Of a stretch of DNA of 16,275 bases, positions 1-7,080 are shown one piece after another. How positions within the stretch are numbered: position 1 is the stretch's first letter; every line of letters begins with the position of its first letter. The position numbers were made by a program, and so were the translations under genes. The notes beneath the pieces were generated by a model. It was not told where the DNA came from. It saw nothing but the letters and a program-made list of their open reading frames with translations, and did not search any database. The stretch spans positions 1 through 16,275 of the forward strand of contig NZ_JBANDL010000003.1 in NCBI RefSeq assembly GCF_037027445.1, given 5' to 3'. This DNA is from Lysobacter firmicutimachus. GTDB lineage: Bacteria > Pseudomonadota > Gammaproteobacteria > Xanthomonadales > Xanthomonadaceae.

Positions 1-665
1 TCGGCCAGCGCCTTCAACTCACCGACCGTCACGCCCATGCTCTTGGCCAGCGCCTGCATCAGGCGTGGACCCGCGTCGTTGATCGAGTTGAACTCGTCGC
101 CGCTGAGCCGCCGGCGGCGAAGGCCTGCTCAACTGAACGATGACCGATGCGGTTTCCGCGGCCGTAGCACCGGAGACGGCCATGCCTTGTTGATCGTTTC
201 GGTCAGTCCCAGGACTTCCCGCTGCGAGCCGCCCTGATCCTTCAATGCGCTGGTCAGGCGCCCGAACAGCGTGGCAGTCGAATCCAGTTGGGTCGACGTA
301 CGCTGCGCGATCGCAAAGACCGCCGCTTCGGCTTGATTAAAGCCGGCCTGCGAGGTGGTCGCCAGCTTGATCTTGGCCGACAGATTGGCATAGCTGTCGG
401 CCGCTCGGACCAGACGGCCGACCGCGTCGCCCACGCCCTGGAGCCCGACAAATGCGAAGAGCTGGGTCTTGGCTTGCGCCAGTTGCGTGCTGATCGACGC
501 GACGCTGGCGCGGATGTGGTCGAACTGCCGATGGCTGCGGCTTGCGGCTCGCTCGGCTTCGGTGGCGAACCCGCGCACCTGTCGGCTGGACTGCTGAAGC
601 GCAGCATTGAGCGTCGCCGCATTGCCCTTGAGCAACAGCGTGATTGTGGTATCGCGATTGGCCAT
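1..665 (-). CDS. Tape measure protein, N-terminal part, with three apparent single-base deletions
   Basis: This is the start of the phage tail tape measure protein, which sets tail length and is later ejected during DNA entry. The ATG at 665 lies 3 bases after the Rz1 stop. The first ~160 residues are well formed, alanine and glutamine rich and helical, ending in LGLTETINKA. As written, the frame then drifts and stops at 129. Adding one base near 184, near 127 and near 107 restores a continuous frame to the window edge. It contains LSGDEFNSIND and GPRLMQALAKSMGV, a signature of the lambda-type tape measure N-terminal domain. The rest of the gene lies left of the window. I infer sequence error over true pseudogenisation. 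Identity as tape measure is confident; the exact missing bases are not. Confidence 0.85.
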
Positions 666-668
666 GAC

Positions 669-923
669 TCAGGGGCGCGTCGGGTCCGCCGGTGGGTTCG
701 GCTGCCAGCCGCACAGACGGCGGCCGGCTTCGTTATGCGCCAGGATCTGTCGAGCGGTCAGATCCGTCAGCTGATCCTGACGGGACACCCGAATCGGCCG
801 CGTCCAGGCGCGGCCGGTCGTCACCTCCGTCACGCGACCAGTCGTCGTACAAGCGGTCAGCAGCGGAATCAGGCACAGCCACCGCCAGCGGCGCCGGGCT
901 GCCGGACGGCAGTTGAAGAACAT
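669..923 (-). CDS. Rz1-like outer-membrane spanin lipoprotein
   Basis: This 84-residue protein has a basic N-terminus, a short hydrophobic segment and a lipobox LLTAC with the lipidated cysteine at residue 25. That arrangement marks it for signal peptidase II processing and outer-membrane anchoring. It starts at the ATG at 923 inside the Rz-like gene, in a different frame, and runs past the Rz stop to 669. This is the overlapping layout typical of two-component spanins. With the Rz partner it would bridge the periplasm and fuse the membranes in the last step of host lysis. The C-terminal region (LAHNEAGRRLCGW) is not proline-rich as in lambda Rz1, so the spanin call rests on the lipobox and position. 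Confidence 0.8.
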   Translation of the reverse strand: MFFNCRPAARRRWRWLCLIPLLTACTTTGRVTEVTTGRAWTRPIRVSRQDQLTDLTARQILAHNEAGRRLCGWQPNPPADPTRP

Positions 924-1125
924 CGGTCTCTACCTCGGTGCGTACTTCGTAGTCGCGACGCTCGCGTTCTGCGGTCACCGCACGGCGTTCGGCGTCGGCC
1001 GCCCGCCGCTCGGTGTGTTCGCGCGCCCGACGCGTGCCCTGGATGCGCCCCCAGCCGAACGCTGCCAGGACGGCGACGAACGCGGCTAGCACCGCGGAGC
1101 CCCATGCTTGGAGTCGGGCGATCAC
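733..1125 (-). CDS. Rz-like inner-membrane spanin (i-spanin)
   Basis: This 130-residue protein starts with GTG at 1125, whose GTGA overlaps the endolysin stop. Residues ~9 to 26 form one N-terminal membrane segment (AVLAAFVAVLAAFGWG). It is followed by a highly charged Arg/Glu/Ala stretch (about 30 to 65) with coiled-coil character. This is the usual build of an inner-membrane spanin, with the helical domain in the periplasm. The C-terminal third overlaps the Rz1-like gene in another frame, and its Asp/Gly/Ser-rich composition probably reflects that constraint. Its role would be outer-membrane disruption after endolysin action. The call is by topology, position and overlap; sequence similarity to lambda Rz itself is not evident. 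Confidence 0.8.
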   Translation of the reverse strand: MIARLQAWGSAVLAAFVAVLAAFGWGRIQGTRRAREHTERRAADAERRAVTAERERRDYEVRTEVETDVLQLPSGSPAPLAVAVPDSAADRLYDDWSRDGGDDRPRLDAADSGVPSGSADGSDRSTDPGA

Positions 1126-1598
1126 GCGAGCTGGCCTCCGGCCTTCTGATAGACCGCCAGCAACGTCTCCAGCGGCAGTTCGCGCTGGCCGTAGCCGGCG
1201 TCCGGCAACGAGGCCCAGGTCTTGCGCGACTTGCGGATGGCCGAGCTGATCCAGCCCTTCTTGATGTCGGCCAGCGCGCCGGTCTCGCGCAGCAGTTCGA
1301 TCGCGGCGCGGTCCTGCGACGCCGGACCGAAGTCCGGCAGCTTCAGCCGGAGACGCAGGCTATTCCAAGTCTTCCATAGGAACTGATAGCGCCCCGCGGC
1401 GGTGGAGTTGATCCGATACTTCGGCAGCCACACCATCTTTCGTGGATGGTCGCTATAGGACGTGAAGCGCCCGCCGCCGACCATGACGTCGTAGCCGTGG
1501 TGGTCGCTGAACCGCTCCACGCCTTCGGCATGGGCGATCATGTCCAGAAAGGCCAGGACGTTCTGGCCGCCGGCCTGCTCAGCGGAGAGTCGTGCCAT
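1122..1598 (-). CDS. Endolysin, lambda R-type lytic transglycosylase
   Basis: This 158-residue protein has the same length as lambda gpR and closely follows it. Matching blocks include FLDMIAHAEG, HHGYDVMVGGG, YSDHPRK, AAGRYQFL and WASLPDAGYGQ. The catalytic glutamate is expected at residue 25 (AHAEG), matching lambda Glu19. The enzyme cleaves the MurNAc-GlcNAc bond of peptidoglycan to give a 1,6-anhydro product. There is no signal peptide, so it needs the holin to reach the wall. The ATG at 1598 overlaps the holin stop by 20 bases and has a GAGGGG ribosome site just upstream. It is followed with overlap by the spanin genes, completing a standard lysis cassette. Confidence 0.95.
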   Translation of the reverse strand: MARLSAEQAGGQNVLAFLDMIAHAEGVERFSDHHGYDVMVGGGRFTSYSDHPRKMVWLPKYRINSTAAGRYQFLWKTWNSLRLRLKLPDFGPASQDRAAIELLRETGALADIKKGWISSAIRKSRKTWASLPDAGYGQRELPLETLLAVYQKAGGQLA

Positions 1599-1800
1599 CG
1601 GCCCCTCGCTGCTGAAACAGCCGGCCGATCAGGCCGAGCAGGAGGATGCCCGCGGTCACGGTGGCCGCGATCCGGTCGGGCACGTGCGTGCGCAAATCCT
1701 CGGGCAGATTCAGCCAGACACCCTGCAAAGCGATGGCGCAGGTCATCGCCTGCACGCTGACGAAACGCCAGGCTTGGCGCCAGTTGTCGATCAGTTTCAT
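1579..1800 (-). CDS. Holin-like small membrane protein
   Basis: This 73-residue protein starts at the ATG at 1800. Its ATGA overlaps the stop of the frameshifted chaperone extension. It has two hydrophobic stretches, about residues 14 to 29 (VSVQAMTCAIALQGVW) and 45 to 61 (ATVTAGILLLGLIGRLF). The start MKLIDNWRQAWRF resembles small holin-like proteins of proteobacterial phages (the DUF7940 type, from memory). Lying directly before the endolysin with a 20-base overlap, it is the obvious holin. It would oligomerise in the inner membrane and release the endolysin. Longer upstream starts in this frame run into chaperone coding sequence and are not used. Family name is less certain than role. Confidence 0.8.
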   Translation of the reverse strand: MKLIDNWRQAWRFVSVQAMTCAIALQGVWLNLPEDLRTHVPDRIAATVTAGILLLGLIGRLFQQRGADGTTLR

Positions 1801-2413
1801 GGGAGTTCCCGAAGGGAGGTTACGAAAGCGGTGACGTCCTTGCCGCCAGCGAAGCCGGCGTTGACGTCTTCGATGCGGTCGGCGCGCAGCGCGCGTTCGC
1901 GCTGGAGCGTGACGCGGTAGAACATGGCGAGCTGGCGCGCGGTCGCGCGCTCGATCCACGGCCAGTCGTGGCCGTGGGCGATCAGGGTGGCGAGGACGCT
2001 GGGCCAGTCGCTGTCGGCGCCGCGCGGCGCAGCTCCAGCGCCGCCAGTACGCGCTGCAGAAAAAAATCGGCGTTGACCGCCCAGAACGTCAGCAACAGCA
2101 GGTCGCCGTGGGCGCCGGAGAGGGCTTGGACCCAGTCGGCCGGCTGGTCGCAGGCCTGAGCGAGCAGTGCGATGGTGGCCGCGGGGTGTTGGGCGCAGAC
2201 CCGGTGCAGGCGACCCAGATCGATGCTGCTGTCGTCGGTTTGCTCGACGAGGTCGGCGACGAGCGCCGCGATGGCGTCGTGCAGCTTCAGGCTTTCGAAG
2301 AAGCCGATCTCGCGCACGGTGACGGTGCGATCGCCGAGCGGTAGCGTCCGATTCGGTTGCAACACGACCAGTTCATCGGCAGCGGGCTGGGGGCGTCGAA
2401 CTTTTCGCGCCAT
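1797..2413 (-). CDS. Tail assembly chaperone, long form by -1 frameshift (gpGT-like)
   Basis: If ribosomes slip back one base on the T7 run at 2060-2066, the first 118 residues are followed by 87 more codons in the -1 frame, ending at a TGA at 1797-1799 (205 residues total). This extension is not random: it reads DWPWIERATARQLAMFYR, then VTLQRERALRADRIEDVNAG, and ends TSLRELP. It has no good start of its own, leaves no gap, and ends overlapping the holin ATG. Such -1 shifts between tail tube and tape measure genes are widely conserved in long-tailed phages (lambda G/GT). A caveat is that a dropped T would also produce this pattern. Coordinates cover both frames. Confidence 0.75.
1982..2413 (-). 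CDS. Tail assembly chaperone, short form (gpG-like)
   Basis: This 143-residue protein lies between the tail tube gene and the lysis genes. The ATG at 2413 shares TAATG with the tail tube stop. It is helical and acidic in the middle, with ALSGAHGDLLLLTFWAVNADFF near the end. That fits small tail assembly chaperones that coat the tape measure before tube polymerisation. Codons 117 and 118 are TTT TTT within a run of seven T, after which the frame runs to a stop at 1982. The same run offers entry to a longer product (separate entry). Family similarity to lambda gpG is by position and architecture only. Confidence 0.8.
   Translation of the reverse strand: MARKVRRPQPAADELVVLQPNRTLPLGDRTVTVREIGFFESLKLHDAIAALVADLVEQTDDSSIDLGRLHRVCAQHPAATIALLAQACDQPADWVQALSGAHGDLLLLTFWAVNADFFLQRVLAALELRRAAPTATGPASSPP
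2060..2066 (-). other. Candidate -1 ribosomal slippery site (T TTT TTT)
   Basis: On the minus strand the zero-frame codons read GAT TTT TTT CTG. This gives a perfect X XXY YYZ heptamer in which both tRNAs can re-pair after a one-base backward slip. Past the run, the -1 frame stays open for 87 codons with protein-like sequence, while the zero frame closes after another 25. The location matches the conserved gpG/gpGT shift of siphoviruses. Confidence 0.7.
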
Positions 2414-3171
2414 TACACCCTCGCCAGTTCGATGCGGCCGAAGCCGCCCAGGTCCGGGTCCAGCGCGCGCGACTCATCGAACAGGGCCGCACCCGACAGC
2501 TGCAGGCTGCCCCACTCCTCTGAGATCAGCGCCAGCTGCTCGATGGGATTGAAGGTCAGGCGGTACAGCGTCACCTTGGCGCGCTGACCGGTGACGGTGT
2601 TGATTCCGTCCAGAATCAGCATCCGCTCCGGCGGCGGGGTGTTGAACAGGGCGATGTTGACCGTCTCGCCGTGCTTGTAACTGGCCTTGAACGGCTGGGT
2701 CAGGCCGTCGACCTTGCGCAAGCCGATCACACCGCCGGACGCCGACTCCGTCCACCAATTCGCCGCTGGCACCGTGACCGGCGGATTGGCGCTGTCAGTG
2801 ATCGCGACGTCGCTCACCCAGCCTCGGTCCAGCGCGACCAGGTCGTTGGCTTTTAGGCCTGGCGGCAGCAGTTCGTTGTTGACCGATCCCGCCGGCAGGG
2901 TCGCCGGAATCGAGTACAGGCCCTCGGCCAGGTTTTCCGGGGTCGCCTCGTCCAGGGTCAGGTTGACGTTGGCGGTCTTCGACTGGACGAGGCGGCCGTA
3001 CAGCAGGCGATTGCCGCTGAACGATTCGAACTTGTCCGAGTTTTGGACTTCCAGCGCGAGTTCCAGCTGGGGCGCGTTGCCGACCCAGCGCAGCGGACCG
3101 GGCTTGCCGGTGGACTGGCGCTGGGCGAGGTAGACCTTGCCCTGGAACGAAAAAAGGTTCGGCGCGGCCAT
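2413..3171 (-). CDS. Major tail tube protein (gpV-like)
   Basis: This 252-residue protein is close to lambda gpV in length (246). It begins with MAAPNLFSFQGKVYLAQR and is rich in beta-type sequence, as expected for the stacked hexamer rings of a siphovirus tail. Recognisable segments include KVDGLTQPFKASYKHGETVN and ERMLILDGINTVTGQ near the middle and end. The ATG at 3171 follows a TATAGGAG ribosome site about 11 bases upstream, after a short gap from the upstream gene. Its neighbours are minor tail protein Z and the tail chaperone. No C-terminal Ig-like domain is obvious. Assignment rests on size, fold character and gene order. Confidence 0.82.
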   Translation of the reverse strand: MAAPNLFSFQGKVYLAQRQSTGKPGPLRWVGNAPQLELALEVQNSDKFESFSGNRLLYGRLVQSKTANVNLTLDEATPENLAEGLYSIPATLPAGSVNNELLPPGLKANDLVALDRGWVSDVAITDSANPPVTVPAANWWTESASGGVIGLRKVDGLTQPFKASYKHGETVNIALFNTPPPERMLILDGINTVTGQRAKVTLYRLTFNPIEQLALISEEWGSLQLSGAALFDESRALDPDLGGFGRIELARV

Positions 3172-3225
3172 CGGGTCGCGTGCTCCTATAGATTAGGTGT
3201 GGGGCCGCCGATGGGCGGCCGAGAC

Positions 3226-3783
3226 TCAGCGGCGCAGCGAGCGCAGCAGTTGCCGATCCAGATCGGCGGTGATGACGTCGAGACCGGCTTGGGCCATGCG
3301 CGCAGGGCGGTCGCCCTTGCGCAGCATCTGGGCCAGCGACGGGCCGAACAGCGGTTCGATCGGGTAACGCGGCACCCGCCGCGACCCGCCGCTGCCGATC
3401 AGGGGCTCGCGCTCCCAGGCCTTGTCGATGCCCTGACCGCGCCGCGCACGGACGAAGCCGTGGGGTTCGTGGCCTGGCCGGTTGCGGAAGATTCGGTACC
3501 GAAGACCGGACGGTGTCCCGCGCCCGGCGAAGTTCAGCAGACCGATGCCGTGCACCCGGCCCACCAGCGCAATGCCGTCCCGGGTGATGCGCACGCTCAG
3601 CCCGTCGCGTATCCGGGTCGCCGACAGCGCGTATTCGGTCTGGATGTCGCGGCGCGCCAGGACCGGCCAGCGGCGCCGGAGCGTACCGAGCGCGCGGCGC
3701 TGGGCGACCAGCACCTTGCCCGGCAGATCGCTGAGGCGCTGGGCGGCCTCCAGGGCGCCATCGGCGTCGATGGAAATCCGCAT
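3226..3783 (-). CDS. Minor tail protein Z-like
   Basis: This 185-residue basic protein resembles the prophage minor tail protein Z family (lambda gpZ, 192 residues). The hallmark is the C-terminal RYPIEPLFGPSLAQML block, followed by a helical tail (MAQAGLDVITADLDRQLLR). In lambda, gpZ acts late at the head-proximal end of the tail and helps position the DNA end for injection. The start overlaps the previous stop as TGATG (the A of TGA at 3783 begins the ATG), suggesting coupled translation. Gene order (joining protein, this pair, tail tube) matches the lambda FII-Z-U-V region, with Z and U apparently swapped. Confidence 0.85.
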   Translation of the reverse strand: MRISIDADGALEAAQRLSDLPGKVLVAQRRALGTLRRRWPVLARRDIQTEYALSATRIRDGLSVRITRDGIALVGRVHGIGLLNFAGRGTPSGLRYRIFRNRPGHEPHGFVRARRGQGIDKAWEREPLIGSGGSRRVPRYPIEPLFGPSLAQMLRKGDRPARMAQAGLDVITADLDRQLLRSLRR

Positions 3784-4211
3784 CAGCGCCGGTACCGCAC
3801 GGTCAGGGTGACCTGCACGGCCACCACCGCCAGCCCTTCGGGCCGGTCGAGGAACACGATGTCCTCGACCTGCAACGGCAGGGCCTGGGGCAGCGGAATC
3901 CAGGCGTCGAGCGCGTCCTCGACGTCGGCGGCGATGGCATGGGCCCGGGCATGGGCGTCGTTGAGATGGGCCGGCAAGGTCGCTTCGACGATGGCCTGGA
4001 GCAGCCGATGCTGGCCATGTGGTTTCTGGGTGTCGCGGTGCACGCCCAGCGCGGCCAGGGTGAGTCCCGGTACGTCGGGTTCGGCATGTTGGGCCGGCTC
4101 CAGAGCCACAGCGGTGCCGATGTCGGTCCGATAGCCGCCATCGGTGCGGATATCGGCCAGGCGCGCAGCGATCCGCTCCAGCAGCACCCAGGTCGGCGTC
4201 GGCTCAGCCAT
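3783..4211 (-). CDS. Tail terminator-like protein
   Basis: This 142-residue protein starts at the ATG at 4211 (MAEPTPTWVLLERIAARL), preferred over an upstream in-frame ATG because a GAGG ribosome site lies 9 bases before it and it only slightly overlaps the upstream gene. It has the pattern of siphovirus tail terminators (gpU-type): an N-terminal helix, a central helix with AHAIAADVEDALDAWIPL, and a C-terminal strand ending VAVQVTLTVRYRR. Such proteins cap the tail tube and fix its length. Position between the joining protein and the Z-like gene agrees. Sequence alone does not prove it, and it could be another small neck protein. Confidence 0.6.
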   Translation of the reverse strand: MAEPTPTWVLLERIAARLADIRTDGGYRTDIGTAVALEPAQHAEPDVPGLTLAALGVHRDTQKPHGQHRLLQAIVEATLPAHLNDAHARAHAIAADVEDALDAWIPLPQALPLQVEDIVFLDRPEGLAVVAVQVTLTVRYRR

Positions 4212-4494
4212 GCAGGACGGCCTCATTGACCCGACCGTCGTCCCGGACAAGGGCCTCGACGGATTGGGTCCGGCCGTCCAGGCTCACTTCGTCGCCGCGG
4301 CGAAACACCCACTCGGCATTGCGAGCCAGCACGTGGCGGGCCCGCCCGACAACCTGCTGGAACTCCCCCAATCGCTCGACGCCGTCGCGCACGACAAGGC
4401 GGATCGACACCGAGGGGTTAGGGCGGCGCTGAATCTGCGCGACGACGCCGAGCGCGTCGAACACGACGGCATCCGCCGTCGAGAAGGCATCCAC
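4204..4494 (-). CDS. Head-tail joining protein (gpFII-like)
   Basis: This 96-residue protein lies directly downstream of the capsid gene. I place the start at the GTG at 4494, because a GAAGG ribosome site sits 9 bases upstream and overlaps the end of the restored capsid frame. The C-terminal half reads VLARNAEWVFRRGDEVSL, close in pattern to lambda gpFII where a receptor strand is followed by RRGDTLTI. Such proteins bind under the gpW ring and form the surface to which the finished tail attaches. Length is slightly less than lambda FII (117). Order after capsid supports it. Confidence 0.75.
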   Translation of the reverse strand: MDAFSTADAVVFDALGVVAQIQRRPNPSVSIRLVVRDGVERLGEFQQVVGRARHVLARNAEWVFRRGDEVSLDGRTQSVEALVRDDGRVNEAVLHG

Positions 4495-4506
4495 GGCATT
4501 ACGCCT

Positions 4507-5505
4507 TCAGCTTCGGCAGCAGCGCGGGTCGATGACACATGGGCAACGGATTGGACTGGGTGTGCAGGTCGGTGCCGCGGTCGAACTTGCGCGGCGCCTG
4601 CTTGCTGTAGAGCAGTTGGCCGAGGGTGTTGACCGTCTCGTTGAAATCGGCTGGGCGACGTAGGTGGCGAAGGTGTCAAGGGTACCCAGCGGAAAAGCAT
4701 GGCCCTCGCCTTCGGCGATGAAGCGGCGGGGCTCGCCGTCCGGACCGCTGGCTTCGCCGGTGTACTCCTCGAAGCGTACGCCTGCCAGTCGGAAATCGGC
4801 GCGCATGTCGTCTCGCATCGCAGCGCCTTCCTGCCAGCGTTCGTAGGCCTTTTCCACCTTGGGATGGCTGGTCAGCGCGTCGAAGAACTCGCTGGATACC
4901 AGAACGTGAATACCGCTCATCCGTTCACCCTGGAGCGACTGGCTCATGTAGCGCTTGAGCTCCAGACACTTCTTGCGAACATCGGTTTCCTTGTTGCTCA
5001 GTTGGAAATCGAACGTCTTCGGAGTGATCTTGAAGATCTCGAACAGGTTCGCCAGTTCACTTCCATCGGCGTCCAGGATCACGCCCTTGAGCGCGCCCAT
5101 GCGCAGATGCTCCAAGGTAATGGCGTGCTTGTTGCGCATCGTCTGCAGGTGGTCGGCCATAACCCCTGCGACTGTTTCCAGATCGGTCTCGGTGCCGAAT
5201 GCGCGAACGCCGACGACCTCTTCCGGCAGCACTACGTCGTCGTGGGGGATGTGCGGCACGTTGAACGCCCGCAGGGTTCGTTTGCCGCGCTTGCCCACCG
5301 AGCCAGGTGAACCCACCGGTTGCGTCTGCAGCAACGACAGCACACCGTTGCGCTCCTCGATCGTGACCTGGCGCGTGCGCACCGGCTTGATCGGAAACAG
5401 GTTCAACTCGTCCAGCCGGCCGTACTGGTTCGGCAGGAGATTGATTGCCGCGGTCAGGGCGCTGACCGAGAACGCGGGGTTGTGGAACGGGTTGTTCATC
5501 GACAT
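4507..5505 (-). CDS. Major capsid protein (gpE-like), C-terminal frameshift
   Basis: This belongs to the lambda gpE capsid family. Family-like segments include NLFPIKPVRTRQVTIEER, RAFNVPHIPHDDVV and SNKETDVRKKCLEL. The ATG at 5505 follows an AAGGA site. As written the frame gives 332 residues, but the last ~50 (from about residue 285) are Ser/Thr/Arg-rich nonsense. Adding one base at the GGG run at 4653-4655 restores VAPADFNETVNTLGQLLYSK and a lambda-like end PMCHRPALLPKLKA, stopping with TAA at 4499 (335 residues). That repaired end abuts the ribosome site of the next gene, which supports the repair. It forms the shell, maturing with the decoration protein and protease. Confidence 0.93.
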   Translation of the reverse strand: MSMNNPFHNPAFSVSALTAAINLLPNQYGRLDELNLFPIKPVRTRQVTIEERNGVLSLLQTQPVGSPGSVGKRGKRTLRAFNVPHIPHDDVVLPEEVVGVRAFGTETDLETVAGVMADHLQTMRNKHAITLEHLRMGALKGVILDADGSELANLFEIFKITPKTFDFQLSNKETDVRKKCLELKRYMSQSLQGERMSGIHVLVSSEFFDALTSHPKVEKAYERWQEGAAMRDDMRADFRLAGVRFEEYTGEASGPDGEPRRFIAEGEGHAFPLGTLDTFATYVAQPISTRRSTPSANCSTASRRRASSTAAPTCTPSPIRCPCVIDPRCCRS

Positions 5506-5900
5506 GGATCAGGTTCCTTGACGCACGAGCACGCCGGCAACGCGCAGTTGCTGGAGGCAAGCCGAGCGCTGTTCGGGGTAATGGCTTTCGGCCAGACCAG
5601 AGCGTGGTCGGCCACGGTCGCGTGACGCGCGACGATCAGGCCGTCCGGGCTCGGCGCGTCGGCGGTGAGGATCGGCACAATCACGACGCCGACCGCCTGC
5701 TCGCGGCCATCGGTGGCGGCCGGGTCGAGCGCCGCCACTTCGCCGGTCGCGGTGATGCGTCCGACCACATGACCCAGTTGCAACGCTTGCTGCGCCGCCA
5801 CGGTCACGCGATCGCGCGAGTACAGGTTGTCGGCTTCGAACTTGAGCAGGTCGCCCAGGTTGTTGGGCTCTGACTGCGGCGGGTAGACGGTGATGCCCAT
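5496..5900 (-). CDS. Head decoration protein (gpD-like), C-terminal frameshift
   Basis: This is a lambda gpD-type protein whose trimers clamp the expanded capsid at the threefold axes. Residues 55 to 75 (ALDPAATDGREQAVGVVI) and the block IVARHATVADHALVWP are typical. The ATG at 5900 has a GAGGGAG site upstream and follows the protease stop by one base. The written frame ends at 5496, overlapping the capsid start. One extra base at the GGGG run at 5575-5578 converts the tail to TPEQRSACLQQLRVAGVLVR, ending QGT with the stop at 5509. That is the expected family ending and removes the overlap (130 residues). Confidence 0.88.
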   Translation of the reverse strand: MGITVYPPQSEPNNLGDLLKFEADNLYSRDRVTVAAQQALQLGHVVGRITATGEVAALDPAATDGREQAVGVVIVPILTADAPSPDGLIVARHATVADHALVWPKAITPNSARLASSNCALPACSCVKEPDPCR

Positions 5901-5901
5901 C

Positions 5902-6216
5902 TCAGCGCTCCCTCTTACAGCGCGCGGCCCGTGCCTCGACGGCGTGGATCAGCGGGTTGTCGTCCAGCGACGTTGTGGCCGCCACGGACGCAGCAGTCGG
6001 GGACAGGTGGCTGGTGATCTCAGCCGTCTCGGCGCGCAGACCGAGCAGCTTCCGACGCACGTCAACGGTACTCAGGCCTTCGCCCAGGAACTCCGCGGTC
6101 AGGTCGGGGCGCCCGGCGAGCGCGCACAGCTCGGCGATCGCCAGGGCATCGCCGTGCGCTTGCGCGCGCGCGGCGTCAATGTCGACGGCAGGCGCCGTCG
6201 ATTCGGGGGTGGACAT
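5902..6216 (-). CDS. Nested scaffold protein (Nu3-like), in-frame internal start
   Basis: An in-frame ATG at 6216 inside the protease gene (codon 289) is preceded by GGAG about 10 bases upstream. It would produce a 104-residue Ala-rich helical protein starting MSTPESTAPAVDIDAARAQ. In lambda, Nu3 is made this way from within gene C and acts as the internal scaffold of the procapsid. The start falls right at the junction between the peptidase domain and the helical tail. Expression is inferred from the ribosome site and lambda precedent. Confidence 0.55.
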   Translation of the reverse strand: MSTPESTAPAVDIDAARAQAHGDALAIAELCALAGRPDLTAEFLGEGLSTVDVRRKLLGLRAETAEITSHLSPTAASVAATTSLDDNPLIHAVEARAARCKRER

Positions 6217-7080
6217 CGTGGGGAACTCCAAGGAAGAGGGACGCGCGACCGCGTCCAGTTCGGTGTGCATCTGCAGCACGGCGTCGCCGAGCGTGCCGAG
6301 CCGGTCGGCCAGTCCCGCGTCGATCGCGTTCTGGCCGAAGAACAAGCCGGCCTCGGTCTGGCGGATGGCATCGGCGGGCAGGCCGCGGTGATGAGCGACC
6401 GTCTGCACGAACAGTTCGTACAGGCGGTTCACTTCGGCCTGGATCGAGGCTCGGGCTTCGGGCGTCAGCGGCTCATGGGGGTTGCCGTCGTTCTTGCGCG
6501 CACCGGCCAGGATCGGGGTGTAGCTCAGACCTTGATGGGCGTCGCGCTGGGATTGGTCGACATGGAGCGCGATCACGCCGATCGAGCCGATGCCGGCCGT
6601 GCGGGACACGAACACCTGCTCGGCCGCGCTCGCCAACGCATACGCCGCCGAAAACGCGGCATCGTTGGCGACTGCCCAGATCGGCTTTTGGTCGCGGCCG
6701 GCGCGAATGCGGTCGGCCAGGTCGAACACGCCCGCGGCTTCGCCGCCGGCGCTATCGACATCTAGCACAATGCCGCGCACAGACCGATCCGCCAGCGCGG
6801 CGTCCAGGCGTGCCGCGATGTTCTCGTAGCTGAGCAGGCCGGACATCGCGTCCAGTCCGCCGGTCCGTTGCACCAGCGTGCCGTGTATCGGCAGAACCGC
6901 GATGCCTTGCGCCTCGCCAACGCGCGACGGCGCGGGCTGGGGCGGCCCCAACTGCGGGGGCGGCCCCGTCTGCAGTTCGAACTTGGGCGCGAGTACGTTC
7001 AGGATTACGTCCAGCTTGGCGCGCTGGATCAGCAGCGGCGTGTTGAACACGCGCGCCGCCAGGTAGGGCAGTCCGGTCAT
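5902..7080 (-). CDS. S49 family head maturation protease (gpC-like)
   Basis: This 392-residue protein has an SppA-like serine peptidase domain at about residues 60 to 260 and a scaffold-like tail. Visible features are the strand IAVLPIHGTL, the VLDVDSAGGE loop (~105-114), the probable nucleophile Ser144 in DAAFSAAYA and the probable general base Lys196 in ILAGARKND. These form the Ser/Lys dyad of this family. In lambda-type phages the protein cleaves the scaffold and portal during procapsid maturation. The ATG at 7080 overlaps the portal stop as ATGA. The C-terminal ~100 residues can also be made alone from an internal start (separate entry). Confidence 0.93.
   Translation of the reverse strand: MTGLPYLAARVFNTPLLIQRAKLDVILNVLAPKFELQTGPPPQLGPPQPAPSRVGEAQGIAVLPIHGTLVQRTGGLDAMSGLLSYENIAARLDAALADRSVRGIVLDVDSAGGEAAGVFDLADRIRAGRDQKPIWAVANDAAFSAAYALASAAEQVFVSRTAGIGSIGVIALHVDQSQRDAHQGLSYTPILAGARKNDGNPHEPLTPEARASIQAEVNRLYELFVQTVAHHRGLPADAIRQTEAGLFFGQNAIDAGLADRLGTLGDAVLQMHTELDAVARPSSLEFPTMSTPESTAPAVDIDAARAQAHGDALAIAELCALAGRPDLTAEFLGEGLSTVDVRRKLLGLRAETAEITSHLSPTAASVAATTSLDDNPLIHAVEARAARCKRER

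Noticed and set aside
1968..2552. Plus-strand frames opposite the tail chaperone
   Set aside because: No ribosome sites or recognisable domains; the minus strand is fully explained by the two chaperone forms.
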